Shown: positions 7,539 through 16,674 of the stretch, piece after piece
How positions within the stretch are numbered: the first letter of the stretch is position 1
How the letters are laid out: the number at the start of each line of letters is the position of its first letter
Program-made: the position numbers and the translations under genes
NCBI RefSeq assembly: GCF_900184945.1
Contig: NZ_FXYF01000006.1
Location: 1 to 64,000, forward strand
Direction of reading: 5' to 3'
Source: Antarctobacter aquimaris
GTDB lineage: Bacteria; Pseudomonadota; Alphaproteobacteria; Rhodobacterales; Rhodobacteraceae
Length of the DNA stretch: 64,000 nt
The notes under the pieces: model-generated
The model's input: the letters and a program-made list of their open reading frames with translations, nothing else
Told to the model about the DNA's origin: nothing
The model's database searches: none

Positions 7539-8497
7539 CCCGGCAGGCTCCTGGCCCAGTCCAGCACCCGTGCCGCCACCGGGATCGACAGGCGCGGCGA
7601 CAGCACGTCGCCGGCGATCAGGTGGCGTGCTGGGTCATCCTCGGGACCCAGTGTCACCTCGTGCAGCGTCGCGGGCGCGCCCCAGCGCGCGGCCACCTTT
7701 CGGGTGATGCGGTGGTCGACGATCTGGTCACCGGGATCAAAGACGAACAGCGCCGGGGTGCGCACCGCCTCGTGCCGCCGCCGGTGCACCGCCCTGACCG
7801 CCGCTCCCATCGGCAGCACCGCGCGGCTGGGATAGCGCGTGGTCCAGAGCCGGCCGTGTTCCGCGTTGCGCGGCTCGAACCCGATCTCCCGCCCTGCCAT
7901 CCAGGGCAACCACCAGCGCGCGCCGGGCCAGGTGATCAGCGCCGACTTCGGGTCCGCCACGCGAAAGTTGGGCGATACCAGCACAATCCCCGTCACCCGG
8001 TCTGACATCGCCTCGTGCAGCGCCAGGGTGGCCAGCGTCGCCCCGGTGGAGGTGCCCATCAGCAGCACCCGGTCGCCCACCCGGCGGGCGATGGCCAGCG
8101 CTTCGGCGACGTCCATCATCCAGCCTTCGACCGTTGCCTCGGCCATGGCGGGGCCATCCTGCCCGTGCCCCTTGAGCCGGGTGAAGACGAGGTTCGCGCC
8201 CAGCCCCTCGGCCACCAGGTCCGGCACCGGGCGGATTTCGTCCGGAGCGGCAGAGAACCCGTGCACGTAGACCACCGCCCAGCCGCTGCGCGTCTCGGGC
8301 GTTTGCGCCCAGTGGACACGCTTGGCCGCGCCCGGGCGGAGGTTGGGCACGCGCGATTCGGTCACTGACAGCCAGGCGTCGATGCCGCCCTCCAGCAGGC
8401 TGTCGTCAAAGCGGATATTGGTCACCGCCGGTTCGCGCGGCGCCAGCAGCCATGCGCCCCCGGCCACGCCCAGCCCGGCCAGCGCCCAGCCCAGCAT
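7535..8497 (-). CDS. Alpha/beta-hydrolase, membrane-anchored carboxylesterase-like
   Basis: The 320-residue protein has an N-terminal hydrophobic helix (about 2-18, probably an inner-membrane anchor or uncleaved signal). The hydrolase core follows: VVYVHGFSA (oxyanion), nucleophile LLMGTSTGATL (G-T-S-T-G, about 146-156), acid in FVFDPGDQIVD and a His in the C-terminal ARHLIAGD region. It resembles lysophospholipase/carboxylesterase-type hydrolases. It overlaps the phosphatase upstream by one base (TGATG) and the M15-like gene downstream by four bases. Confidence 0.87.
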   Translation of the reverse strand: MLGWALAGLGVAGGAWLLAPREPAVTNIRFDDSLLEGGIDAWLSVTESRVPNLRPGAAKRVHWAQTPETRSGWAVVYVHGFSAAPDEIRPVPDLVAEGLGANLVFTRLKGHGQDGPAMAEATVEGWMMDVAEALAIARRVGDRVLLMGTSTGATLATLALHEAMSDRVTGIVLVSPNFRVADPKSALITWPGARWWLPWMAGREIGFEPRNAEHGRLWTTRYPSRAVLPMGAAVRAVHRRRHEAVRTPALFVFDPGDQIVDHRITRKVAARWGAPATLHEVTLGPEDDPARHLIAGDVLSPRLSIPVAARVLDWARSLPG

Positions 8498-9090
8498 CAG
8501 GCACCGCCCTCGGGCGACCAGGTTTCGATGCGCGTCCAGTCCTGCACCAGCCGCCAGTCCGGCAGGGTCACGATCATCAGGTGCCCGCCACCGCTGCCCG
8601 CGGGCTGGTCATGGCTGCGGTCGATCCCGACGCCTGTCAGATGCGCCCGGAACAGCGCCCCGACCCCGCCATGCGCCACCACGGCGATGTCGCCCTCTGG
8701 CGACTCTGCCACCACCTGCCGCAGCGCGCGCAGGATCCGGGCCTGCGCGTCCACCGCGCGTTCCCATCCCCGGACGCTTTCCTCGGGTTGGGCAAAGAAG
8801 GCATCGGCCGTCGCCTCGAACTCCGGTCCGCGCAGGTAGCCGGTGGCGGAGCGGTCATTCTCGTGCAGGGCGTGCAGGATCCGGGGCGTAACGCGCTGTA
8901 CGCCTGCCAGGCTCTCGGCCCCGTCGCGCGCCTTGCGTTCATCGCTGGACCAGATCGCCGCCAGCGGCGGGCAGACCTGCGCAAAGGCCGCGTGCCGCGC
9001 CCTGCCCCGTTCGGACAGGCGCCAGTCCGGCACCGGCACCTGCGGGTCGATCACCACGTCCGCATGGCTGATGTAGAACAGCCGCCTCAC
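8497..9090 (-). CDS. Histidine phosphatase family protein
   Basis: The 197-residue protein starts at GTG 9090, overlapping the upstream hydrolase stop (GTGA). The histidine-phosphatase fold is suggested by RRLFYISHADVV at the N-terminus, where a variant YISHAD replaces the usual RHG, a mid-region WSSDERKARDGAE, and VAHGGVGALFRAHL (second catalytic His, about 141-154). The degenerate first motif (S-H-A instead of R-H-G) means activity is uncertain. The substrate is unknown. It is the second gene of an overlapping four-gene operon. Confidence 0.82.
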   Translation of the reverse strand: MRRLFYISHADVVIDPQVPVPDWRLSERGRARHAAFAQVCPPLAAIWSSDERKARDGAESLAGVQRVTPRILHALHENDRSATGYLRGPEFEATADAFFAQPEESVRGWERAVDAQARILRALRQVVAESPEGDIAVVAHGGVGALFRAHLTGVGIDRSHDQPAGSGGGHLMIVTLPDWRLVQDWTRIETWSPEGGA

Positions 9091-9827
9091 GCCAGCACCT
9101 CGGCCAGCGCCGCCTCGATCGCGTCCAGGCAGCCGGGGGTGGAAAAGCGGTGGTCGGCCCCGCGGACCAGCATCAGCCGCACGTCCGGGCTGTCGATGTG
9201 GTCCAGCAGGCGCAGCGCGGTCGCGCGCGACACTGCCTCGTCCTCGGTTCCCTGCAACAGGCGGACGGGCCAGTCCATGACCAGCGGCGCGCGCAGGACA
9301 AGGTTCCGACGCCCGTCCTCGATCAGCTTGCGGGTGACAAGGTAGGGGTCCTCGTAGGCCGACGGCATCTCGAGATGGCCCTGTTCGATGACCTTTTGCC
9401 GCTCTGCCTCGGTAAAGCCGGCCCAAAAGCTGTCCTCGGTGAAATCCGGCGCGGCGGCGATGCCGACAAAGCCCCGGATGTCAGCCAGCCGCCGCGCCAG
9501 CAGACAGCCGATCCAGCCGCCCATGGACGAGCCGACCAGCACCACCGGACCGGGCGCGGCATGGCGGATCACCGCCTCGGCATCACCCGCCCAATCGCCG
9601 ATGCAGCCATGCTCGAACGCACCGCCCGACTGCCCGTGGCCAGAGTAGTCGAACCGCAGAAAGGCTCGCCCCGCCGATTCGGCCCAGGCCTCGAGGTGCA
9701 GCGCCTTGGTGCCCGTCATGTCGGAGCGGTAGCCCGACAGGAACACCACGCAGGGCCCCGCGCCCTCGGTCCGCGCATAGGCCAACGGCACGCCGTTCGG
9801 TCCCTCGATGTGTGAAATCGCCGCCAT
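9087..9827 (-). CDS. Alpha/beta-hydrolase (serine esterase/thioesterase-like)
   Basis: The 246-residue protein has VVFLSGYRSDMTG (oxyanion strand), FDYSGHGQS, the nucleophile VLVGSSMGGWIG (G-S-S-M-G, about 98-109), acid in LLQGTEDEAVS and His in VRGADHRFS. This pattern is close to the bacterial relatives of ABHD10 acyl-protein thioesterases. The ATG at 9827 was chosen because conservation begins there (MAAISHIEGPNG). It leads an operon of four overlapping genes, which suggests coordinated expression of hydrolases acting on related esters. Confidence 0.87.
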   Translation of the reverse strand: MAAISHIEGPNGVPLAYARTEGAGPCVVFLSGYRSDMTGTKALHLEAWAESAGRAFLRFDYSGHGQSGGAFEHGCIGDWAGDAEAVIRHAAPGPVVLVGSSMGGWIGCLLARRLADIRGFVGIAAAPDFTEDSFWAGFTEAERQKVIEQGHLEMPSAYEDPYLVTRKLIEDGRRNLVLRAPLVMDWPVRLLQGTEDEAVSRATALRLLDHIDSPDVRLMLVRGADHRFSTPGCLDAIEAALAEVLA

Positions 9828-9976
9828 GTCGCACGCCCTCCCTGCGCCCGGACCATAACGGCAAGCCACGGGTTCCAAAAGGCTTTCTTGAAATTCGTTC
9901 CACCAATTGGGTCATCCCCTGACCCACCTGCACCGACAGCGGCGCCCCGCGCACCGACAGCGGCCAAATGGCAAAT

Positions 9977-10012
9977 ACGTTACCCTATTGTCACGTTACT
10001 ATTGAGTAACGT
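9977..10012. promoter_or_regulatory. Operator with three ACGTTAC half-sites upstream of the ArsR-fusion gene
   Basis: ACGTTAC at 9977-9983 is repeated directly at 9993-9999 (16 bases apart) and inverted as GTAACGT at 10006-10012 with a six-base spacer. The final half-site runs into TATATT, a plausible -10 box. An autoregulatory site for the ArsR-type protein at 10099 is inferred from position and symmetry. Confidence 0.6.
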
Positions 10013-10098
10013 ATATTCACATCACACGGCCACGCCAAAAAGGAGCCTGGATGCCGCCCCCTTCACTCTCCCTGTCCGCCAATCACCGCTGACCTGCG

Positions 10099-10845
10099 AT
10101 GGACGCGATCTTCAAGGCCCTGAACGACCCGGCCCGCCGCGCCCTGCTGGACAGCCTGCGCCGGCAGGACGGGCAGACGCTGTCCGAACTGGAAGAGCAG
10201 ATCGACATGAGCCGCTTTGGCGTCATGAAGCACCTCAAGGTCCTCGAGGAGGCGCACCTGGTCACCACCCGCAAGGTGGGCCGGTTCAAGCATCACTACC
10301 TCAATCCGCTTCCCCTCAGGGAAGTCATCGACCGCTGGATCAACCCGTTGATCCAGCCGCAGACCCAGCTTTTGTCCACCCTCAAAGCCAGACTGGAGAC
10401 CCCCATGAAACCCGATCTCGTCATGTCCACCTTCATCAACTGCACCCAGGATGCGCTGTGGGAGGCGCTGACACAGGGTGAGTTGATCTCGGCCTATCAT
10501 TTCGCCTCGTCCAGGGTGACGGGCGACTACACCGCCCCCGGCGATCAGGTGGACATGCATTTCGACGCCGGTGGCGTGATGCTGTCGAACCGCGTGATTG
10601 CGATCGAGCCAAAGACCCGGATCGAGATGGCGTTCCTGCCGCAGTGGGGCGAGGACAGGACCGAGTCACGCTGCGTCTACCTGGTAGAGCCGCAGGCCAC
10701 AGGGATGAAGTTGACGGTCGAACATTACGGGCTGACCGGCGCGCAGCCCGGCATCGAGGACGGTTGGGCGCGCTACCTGTCGGGGCTCAAGACCTGGCTG
10801 GAAACCGGCAAGGCGCACCGCTTTGCACCGCAGATGGCGGAGTAA
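10099..10845 (+). CDS. ArsR-type HTH regulator fused to an AHSA1/SRPBCC domain
   Basis: The 248-residue protein has an N-terminal winged helix (about 1-85, MDAIFKALNDPARRALLDSL and SRFGVMKHLKVLEEAHLV) joined to a C-terminal AHSA1/START-like domain (about 95-245, beginning MSTFINCTQDALWEALT). In bacteria these two parts are often separate adjacent genes (ArsR then SRPBCC); here they form one chain. The HTH lacks the usual cysteine metal-sensing box, so a hydrophobic or other ligand bound in the SRPBCC cavity is the likely signal. It is probably autoregulated through the half-sites at 9977-10012. The ribosome site is weak. Confidence 0.85.
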   Translation: MDAIFKALNDPARRALLDSLRRQDGQTLSELEEQIDMSRFGVMKHLKVLEEAHLVTTRKVGRFKHHYLNPLPLREVIDRWINPLIQPQTQLLSTLKARLETPMKPDLVMSTFINCTQDALWEALTQGELISAYHFASSRVTGDYTAPGDQVDMHFDAGGVMLSNRVIAIEPKTRIEMAFLPQWGEDRTESRCVYLVEPQATGMKLTVEHYGLTGAQPGIEDGWARYLSGLKTWLETGKAHRFAPQMAE

Positions 10846-10898
10846 CCGCGGTTACGCCGTGTCTTCGGGCATGGAAAAGACGCCCTGCCAGGTGTCTT

Positions 10899-11570
10899 TC
10901 AGCCGTCGATGCTTTGCGCGAGGACCCGGCTGATCGTGGTCAGGCTCTCGCCGCTTTCCTCAGCCCAGGTGTTGAACGCCGCCTGCACCGCCGCCATGGC
11001 CTTTTTCGACGTTGGCGGTTTGTCCACCACGCCCTCGGCCTCCAGCCGCGCCACGACGGAGGACGACAGGATGTAGCTTTCCTTGCCCATGGAACGCATC
11101 ACGTAGGCCCCGGTCGTGCCGCCCAGCCGCGCGCCCTTGGTCTTGAGCCAGTCCAGCAGGCCGGCGAAATCCTCGGCCGGCCAGTCGCCCACCCGGCGCC
11201 CGAACGAGCCGAATTCCGCCGCCGTCTCCTGCACCAGCACCGCGTTCTGCTGGATCGCCTCCACCTTGGGCGGGCTGCGGATGATGCGGGGGTCCGACAG
11301 CAACTCGTCGAACCAGTCTTCGGACATCAGCGCCACGCGCCCAACGTCGAAGTTGTAAAAGGCTTCTTCGATGTCGGACCATTTCTTTTCGACCACGGTC
11401 CAGCTAATCCCGGCCTGAAAGACCGATTTCGCCATGCAGGACAGCCAGCGATCGTCGGGGATGGCGGCCAGGGCGTCCGGTGTTTTCGGCACGGGTGTAT
11501 CGGCAAATACGGCGTCCCGCCCGCCCTTGCGCTCTGCCGCGATGTCCAGAATTTCCGCAAACGTCCGCAT
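10899..11570 (-). CDS. DNA-3-methyladenine glycosylase I family protein
   Basis: The 223-residue protein matches the Tag-like HhH glycosylase family: DDRWLSCMAKSVFQAGISWTVVEKKW (about 39-64), followed by helical segments and RLGGTTGAYVMRSMGKESYILS. Tag enzymes excise 3-methyladenine from alkylated DNA. The zinc-binding Cys and His residues of classical Tag at both termini are absent, as in a divergent alphaproteobacterial subgroup, so substrate range may differ. It is convergent with the ArsR fusion gene. Confidence 0.85.
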   Translation of the reverse strand: MRTFAEILDIAAERKGGRDAVFADTPVPKTPDALAAIPDDRWLSCMAKSVFQAGISWTVVEKKWSDIEEAFYNFDVGRVALMSEDWFDELLSDPRIIRSPPKVEAIQQNAVLVQETAAEFGSFGRRVGDWPAEDFAGLLDWLKTKGARLGGTTGAYVMRSMGKESYILSSSVVARLEAEGVVDKPPTSKKAMAAVQAAFNTWAEESGESLTTISRVLAQSIDG

Positions 11571-11629
11571 CGCGCCCTCCTGTCAGGTTCCCGACCAGAG
11601 TGCGCCGCCACCCCGCCGGGCGCAACCCG

Positions 11630-12886
11630 TCACTGTTCCACTTCGTCGAGACCCAGCGCCAGCCAGCCGCCCAACAGGCTGAGACCGGCGAATCCGGCCA
11701 GCGCGACCAGCGGCCCAAGGGTGGCCAGCGCCGCCCCCAGCGCCCCCACGACCAGCAACAGAACGCCGATCGCCGTGTTCGCCAGCGCCGCGTAGGAGGA
11801 CCGGGCGTCCTCGGGCGCCATGTCCACCAGGTAGACGGACCGCCCCTGCCGTACACCGTGATACGCCACCATCAGGCCGAACAGGATGGCCGGGATGACC
11901 CAGGGCGCGGCAGTCCAGCCTGCCAGGTCGGCCTGCACGGCCAGCGTCATGAACCCGGCGCCCGCCAGTCCCGCCAGCGCCAGCACAAGGCGCGAGGAAC
12001 GGTCCGCCAGCCGCCCCCAGACGTAGGAACTGACGAACGAGGCCGCGGCCGAGGCCACCATCAGCGCGCCCAGCGCCTGCAACGCGCTTTGCCCGCCGCC
12101 CAACAGGACGAAATAGGGCGGCGCCAGCGCGGTGACCGTCAAGGCGCCGCGCGCGGCGATGAAGCGGCGGAACTGCGAGTCCTGCCACAGCGGTGTGAGG
12201 TCGATGGCCGGGCCAGTCTGCGGCCGAGACTTCTGTTCTTCGAGCCGCGAGAACAGCGCCGCCGCCAGCAGCCACAGGGCAGAGGCGGCCGAGATCGCCG
12301 CCAGCACCGGCCACAGCGCCTGCCCGCCGCCCAGGATCAGCGCGGCCGCGAACCCCAGCACCAACAGCGCCGAAGCGGACCCGGCGATCCCCGTCACCGC
12401 CCCGCGCCGGGTCTTTTCCACCGTCTTGCCCAGGATGTCCTTGTAGCTGACGGAACAGAGCGCGCGGCTCACCGCCAGCCCGGCCAGCGCCAGCGCCATG
12501 ACCACGCCCAGCGTCCAGCCCTCCAGCGTCAGCGCCGCCAGCACGATCAGCCCGGCGCCCAGGCCCTGCCCCACCGACCCGCCGACCCAGGCCCATTTGC
12601 GCCGCGGCATGGCCTGCACCCGCCCGGCCAGCAGGATCTGCGGCACCAGCGCCCCGGCCTCGCGGATCGGCACGAACAGCCCGACGATCCCGGCCGGTAC
12701 GCCCAGCGCCCCGCCCAGCCAGCTGAGCACCAGCTTGGGGTCGATCAGCCCGTCGGCCAGCTTGGTCATGGTCAGGGCGGCGGCGTGGCGCAGCCCGTTG
12801 CGGGCCTCGCGTGCGTCGACCTCCCCTGCCCCGGTCAGGGTCTCGAATACCGCCATGCGTGCTGTCGCCTCCCGTTCTCCAGTCAT
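11630..12886 (-). CDS. Major facilitator superfamily transporter
   Basis: The 418-residue protein has about 12 hydrophobic segments in two halves separated by a cytoplasmic loop (about 185-215, LEEQKSRPQTGP). The AALTMTKLADGLIDPKL start and the VWGRLADRSSRLVL loop (MFS motif A-like, second half) support an MFS fold. The substrate cannot be told from sequence. The ATG at 12886 was chosen over an upstream one because the intervening residues are cysteine/arginine-rich and unlike a membrane protein start. It is divergent from thrS. Confidence 0.85.
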   Translation of the reverse strand: MTGEREATARMAVFETLTGAGEVDAREARNGLRHAAALTMTKLADGLIDPKLVLSWLGGALGVPAGIVGLFVPIREAGALVPQILLAGRVQAMPRRKWAWVGGSVGQGLGAGLIVLAALTLEGWTLGVVMALALAGLAVSRALCSVSYKDILGKTVEKTRRGAVTGIAGSASALLVLGFAAALILGGGQALWPVLAAISAASALWLLAAALFSRLEEQKSRPQTGPAIDLTPLWQDSQFRRFIAARGALTVTALAPPYFVLLGGGQSALQALGALMVASAAASFVSSYVWGRLADRSSRLVLALAGLAGAGFMTLAVQADLAGWTAAPWVIPAILFGLMVAYHGVRQGRSVYLVDMAPEDARSSYAALANTAIGVLLLVVGALGAALATLGPLVALAGFAGLSLLGGWLALGLDEVEQ

Positions 12887-13064
12887 GGCAACGCCCGTGC
12901 GGCCGGAAAGGTTGCACCGCGCCCATGCGCGCCGCCGCCGACAGCCCGACCACGAAGCATGACAGCCGCTTGACACATTCCGCGCGTGCCTGCATCAAGC
13001 CGCGACACACCATACCCGCAACCGGGCGTTCCGTGGGCGCCGAACCGACGAGGAGACGAGGCCA

Positions 13065-15047
13065 ATGGCCCAGATTTCCCTGACCTTCCCCGATGGCTCC
13101 AAACGCGACTATGACCAGGGCGTGACCCCGGCGCAGGTCGCCGAGAGCATTTCCAAGTCCCTGTCGAAAAAGGCCATCTCGGCCAGCGTCGATGGCGCCC
13201 ACTGGGACCTGCAATGGCCGATCGACGGCGATGCCGCCATCGCCATCCACACCATGGCCGACGACGCGCCGGCGCTGGAACTGATCCGTCACGACCTCGC
13301 GCATATCATGGCGCGGGCCGTGCAGGAGATCTGGCCCGAGGTCAAAGTCACCATCGGCCCGGTGATCGAGAACGGCTGGTACTACGACTTTGACCGCAAG
13401 GAGCCGTTCACGCCCGAGGATCTCGGCCTCATCGAGAAGAAGATGAAGGAGATCATCAACAAGCGCGACCCGGTGACCACCGAGGTCTGGGAGCGCGAGC
13501 GGGCGATCAAGTATTACCAAGCCAACAACGAACCCTACAAGGTCGAGCTGATCGAGGCCATTCCGGGCAACGAGCCGATCCGCATGTACTGGCACGGCCA
13601 CTGGCAGGACCTGTGCCGCGGGCCGCACCTGCAACACACCGGCCAGGTGCCCGGCGACAGCTTCAAGCTGATGAGCGTGGCGGGGGCCTATTGGCGCGGC
13701 GACAGCAAGCGCCAGATGCTGCAACGGATCTACGGTGTCGCCTTCCGGAACAAGGAAGACCTGAAAAAGCACCTGCACAGGCTGGAGGAGGCCGCCAAGC
13801 GCGACCACCGCAAGCTGGGCCGCGAGATGGACCTGTTCCACATGCAGGAAGAGGCGCCCGGCCAGGTGTTCTGGCATCCCAACGGCTGGACGATCTACAC
13901 CCAGTTGCAGGACTACATGCGCCGCAAGCAGCGCGCCGGCGGCTACCGCGAGATCAACACCCCGCAGGTCGTCGACCGTAAACTGTGGGAGGCCTCGGGC
14001 CACTGGGACAAGTACCAGCACCACATGTTCGTCGTCGAAGTGGACGAAAGCCGCGACGGCGAGCACGATGACGCCGCCGTCAAGGACAAGTCCCAGACCC
14101 GCATCAACGCGCTGAAGCCGATGAACTGCCCCTGCCACGTGCAGGTGTTCAACCAGGGTCTGAAGTCCTACCGCGACCTGCCGCTGCGGCTGGCCGAATT
14201 CGGCTCCTGTGCGCGGTTCGAACCCTCGGGCGCGCTGCATGGCATCATGCGGGTGCGCGGATTCACGCAGGACGACGCGCATATCTTCTGCACCGAGGAT
14301 CAGATCCAGGCGGAATGCGCGCGCTTCATCGACTTCACTGCCGAAATCTACCGCGAGCTGGGCTTTCCCGAGTTCGAGATCCGCTTTGCCACCCGCCCCG
14401 AAAAGCGCGTCGGCAGTGAGGAAAGCTGGGACTACGTGGAAGGCGCGCTGGAAAACGCGATCAAGGCGGTGGGCCGCGACTACACGCTGGAGCCGGGCGA
14501 CGGGGCGTTCTACGGGCCCAAGCTGGACTTCTACCTGACCGACGCGATCGGGCGGGTCTGGCAGTGCGGCACCTTCCAGGTGGACCCGAACCTGCCGGAA
14601 CGGCTCGGGGCGTCCTATATCGCGCCCAACGGCGAAAAGACCCGGCCTTTCATGCTGCACCGCGCGACCCTGGGGTCGTTCGAACGCTTCATCGGCATCC
14701 TGATCGAGGAACACGCCGGCAAGCTGCCGTTCTGGCTGGCACCGCGGCAGGTGGTGGTGGGCTCCATCGTGTCCGAGGCGGACGACTACGTGGCCGAGGT
14801 GGTGGCGGCGCTGACCCGCGCGGGCGTCCGGGCCGAGGCCGACATCCGCAACGAAAAGATCAACTACAAGGTGCGCGAACACTCGGTCGGCAAGGTCCCG
14901 GTGATCCTGGCCATCGGCCACCGCGAACTCGAGGAACGCACCGTCACCGTGCGGCGGCTGGGCGAAAACCGGACCGAGGTCATGTCGCTGGAGGAGATCA
15001 CCGCCGCGCTGGCCGGTGAGGCGACACCGCCCGACCTGCGCGGCTGA
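13065..15047 (+). CDS. thrS: Threonine--tRNA ligase
   Basis: The 660-residue enzyme charges tRNA-Thr. It has an N-terminal TGS domain (about 1-62), an editing domain with [14 protein letters not shown] (about 75-90), a class II catalytic core with the zinc ligands in NCPCHVQVF, motif 2 in [17 protein letters not shown] and motif 3 in [14 protein letters not shown], and a C-terminal anticodon-binding domain starting near [12 protein letters not shown]. The length is standard. A GAGGAGACGAGGCC ribosome site precedes the ATG. A strong terminator follows. Confidence 0.98.
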   Translation: MAQISLTFPDGSKRDYDQGVTPAQVAESISKSLSKKAISASVDGAHWDLQWPIDGDAAIAIHTMADDAPALELIRHDLAHIMARAVQEIWPEVKVTIGPVIENGWYYDFDRKEPFTPEDLGLIEKKMKEIINKRDPVTTEVWERERAIKYYQANNEPYKVELIEAIPGNEPIRMYWHGHWQDLCRGPHLQHTGQVPGDSFKLMSVAGAYWRGDSKRQMLQRIYGVAFRNKEDLKKHLHRLEEAAKRDHRKLGREMDLFHMQEEAPGQVFWHPNGWTIYTQLQDYMRRKQRAGGYREINTPQVVDRKLWEASGHWDKYQHHMFVVEVDESRDGEHDDAAVKDKSQTRINALKPMNCPCHVQVFNQGLKSYRDLPLRLAEFGSCARFEPSGALHGIMRVRGFTQDDAHIFCTEDQIQAECARFIDFTAEIYRELGFPEFEIRFATRPEKRVGSEESWDYVEGALENAIKAVGRDYTLEPGDGAFYGPKLDFYLTDAIGRVWQCGTFQVDPNLPERLGASYIAPNGEKTRPFMLHRATLGSFERFIGILIEEHAGKLPFWLAPRQVVVGSIVSEADDYVAEVVAALTRAGVRAEADIRNEKINYKVREHSVGKVPVILAIGHRELEERTVTVRRLGENRTEVMSLEEITAALAGEATPPDLRG

Positions 15048-15067
15048 GGTCTCGAACACGTTACTGT

Positions 15068-15101
15068 AAGGGCCGCGTCCTGCCGGGCGCGGCCCTTTTT
15101 T
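15068..15101 (+). terminator. Rho-independent terminator of thrS
   Basis: A 10-base-pair stem (AAGGGCCGCG / CGCGGCCCTT) with a 10-base loop is followed by six T residues, 20 bases after the thrS stop. Confidence 0.92.
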
Positions 15102-15423
15102 CATGCGCGCCCGGTGCCCCGGCCGCTGTCACATTTCGTGATCGGTGCGCCGCCGTCGTGCGCGCGCCGCGTGGCGGCTGAAACATTCTGCCCTGCAGCA
15201 TGGTGAATTCGGCGGGTTTCGTTACATCGACCGCCGGGAAATCGTCCCGGGTCAGGCTTTCCGGACCTTGAAACTTCACGGCATCGACACGGGGCCGCAC
15301 GGCCGCGTGATGCACGGGCCCGTGAGTCGCTTGTGGCACGGCGGGCCTGCACTCTGTGTCTACCGGATGGCCTGGACGCCACCGGCCAAGTTTCACAACA
15401 CCCAGTCCCTGAAAGGAACTCAC
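15102..15423 (+). promoter_or_regulatory. Non-coding region upstream of the bufferin operon
   Basis: No convincing gene was found in these 322 bases. The segment must carry the promoter of the DUF2282 operon. TGAAAC hexamers at 15179 and 15269 and a GTTACA at 15221 look like extracytoplasmic-function sigma -35 elements, but none has a matching -10 at the right distance. GAAAGGAACTCAC at the 3' end is the ribosome site for bufA. Confidence 0.35.
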
Positions 15424-15723
15424 ATGTCCTCCAAGATCAAGACCGCCGCTCTCGTTGGTATCGTCGCCGCCGCCGTTGCCGCCACGGGCGCGCATGCCGC
15501 CGACCAGGAAAAGTGCTTTGGCGTCTCGCTTGCCGGCGAGAACGACTGCGCCGCCGGTCCCGGCACCACCTGCGCCGGCACCTCGAAGGTCGACTACCAG
15601 GGCAACGCCTGGACGCTGGTCGACGCCGGCACCTGCGCCGAGATCGAACTGCCCGCCATGGCGGACGGCAGCGCGCGCATGGGGTCGCTCGAGGCGCTCG
15701 AGCGCGACCTGCCCCAGATGTGA
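15424..15723 (+). CDS. bufA: DUF2282 family bufferin precursor (BufA1-like RiPP metallophore)
   Basis: The 99-residue protein has a signal peptide (about 1-25, cleavage after GAHA) followed by four cysteines at 31, 42, 50 and 71 in [18 protein letters not shown] and [10 protein letters not shown] contexts. This is the DUF2282 pattern of the copper-sequestering bufferins, whose cysteines are modified by MNIO enzymes and which act in the periplasm. The MNIO enzyme, DUF2063 partner and DoxX protein follow in order, which makes the assignment firm at family level. A hairpin separates it from bufB, consistent with a higher yield of precursor. Confidence 0.9.
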   Translation: MSSKIKTAALVGIVAAAVAATGAHAADQEKCFGVSLAGENDCAAGPGTTCAGTSKVDYQGNAWTLVDAGTCAEIELPAMADGSARMGSLEALERDLPQM

Positions 15724-15729
15724 CATGAC

Positions 15730-15764
15730 CCGGTCGGGGCGGGCCTTGCGCCTGCCCCTTCCGG
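15730..15764 (+). terminator. Stem-loop between precursor gene and maturation genes (possible attenuator)
   Basis: GGGGCGGG pairs with CCTGCCCC (one G-U pair) around CCTTGCG, extended outward by CCGG/CCGG. Only a TT follows, so it is a weak terminator or an mRNA-stabilising hairpin. It lies seven bases after the bufA stop and could raise the precursor-to-enzyme ratio. Confidence 0.55.
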
Positions 15765-15825
15765 CCTCCCCTCTCTCAGGACCGATCCGCCGCCCGCCCC
15801 ACGCCGCAACCCGACGAGGCCTCCC

Positions 15826-16674
15826 ATGTTCGACACCGCCAGGTCCCTGCCGCCGATGCCCGGAGTCGGCTACAAGCCGCAGCATTTCAAGGCGATCCTC
15901 GAGGATGCGGCCCCGGTCGGCTGGCTGGAGGTGCATGCCGAGAACTACATGGGCGAAGGCGGCCGCCCGCTGGCGCAGTTGCGCGCCCTGTCCGAGCGGT
16001 TTCCGATCTCCGTGCACGGCGTCGGCCTGTCGATCGGCGGCCCCGAGCCGCTGGATACAGACCACCTCGCCCGGCTGAAGCACCTTGTCGGCTGGCTCGA
16101 CCCGGCCAGCTTTTCCGAACACCTGGCCTGGTCGACCCATGACGGCCATTTCCTGAACGACCTGCTGCCCCTGCCCTATACCCCGGCCACGCTGGGCCGC
16201 GTCGCCTGCCACATCGACCAGGTACAGGAGGCGCTGGGGCGGCGGATGCTGCTGGAGAACCCTTCGTCCTACCTGGCTTTTGCCGAAAGCACGCTGGAAG
16301 AGACCGAGTTCCTGCACGAACTGACCCGCCGCACCGGCTGCGGCCTGCTGCTGGACGTCAACAACGTCTTCGTCTCGGCCACCAACCTTGGCTATTCCCC
16401 GCAGGACTACATCGCGCGGTTCCCGCTGGAGGCGGTGGGCGAGCTGCACATCGCCGGCCACGACGAGGATCAGGACGATTTCGGTGCGCCGCTGCTGATC
16501 GACAGCCATGGCCGCGAGACGGCCGAGCCGGTCTGGACGCTGCTCGATCTCGTGCTGTCGCGCGCAGGTGCGCTGCCCGTTCTGATCGAATGGGACACCG
16601 ACGTGCCGGACTGGCCGGTGCTGGCCGCCGAGGCGGCGCGGGCCGCGACGGCGCTGGCCCGGGTGCCGGCATGA
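15826..16674 (+). CDS. bufB: MNIO (DUF692) family multinuclear iron oxidative enzyme
   Basis: The 282-residue TIM-barrel protein shows the iron-ligand pattern of MNIO enzymes: [12 protein letters not shown] (about 33-44), [65 protein letters not shown] and [10 protein letters not shown]. Relatives modify cysteines of RiPP precursors, for example to oxazolone/thioamide in methanobactin (MbnB) or thiooxazole in bufferins. The substrate is probably the neighbouring DUF2282 protein. It overlaps the partner gene bufC by four bases (ATGA). Confidence 0.94.
   Translation: MFDTARSLPPMPGVGYKPQHFKAILEDAAPVGWLEVHAENYMGEGGRPLAQLRALSERFPISVHGVGLSIGGPEPLDTDHLARLKHLVGWLDPASFSEHLAWSTHDGHFLNDLLPLPYTPATLGRVACHIDQVQEALGRRMLLENPSSYLAFAESTLEETEFLHELTRRTGCGLLLDVNNVFVSATNLGYSPQDYIARFPLEAVGELHIAGHDEDQDDFGAPLLIDSHGRETAEPVWTLLDLVLSRAGALPVLIEWDTDVPDWPVLAAEAARAATALARVPA

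Noticed and set aside
14209-14240. TTCGAACCC motif resembling a tRNA T-arm
   Set aside because: It lies inside the thrS coding sequence and no cloverleaf can be formed around it.
11583-15104. Very long antisense ORF (1173 aa) opposite thrS and overlapping the MFS gene
   Set aside because: It is the GC-driven shadow of thrS and its neighbours; the translation is arginine/alanine/proline-rich with no domain, while the sense genes have clear motifs.
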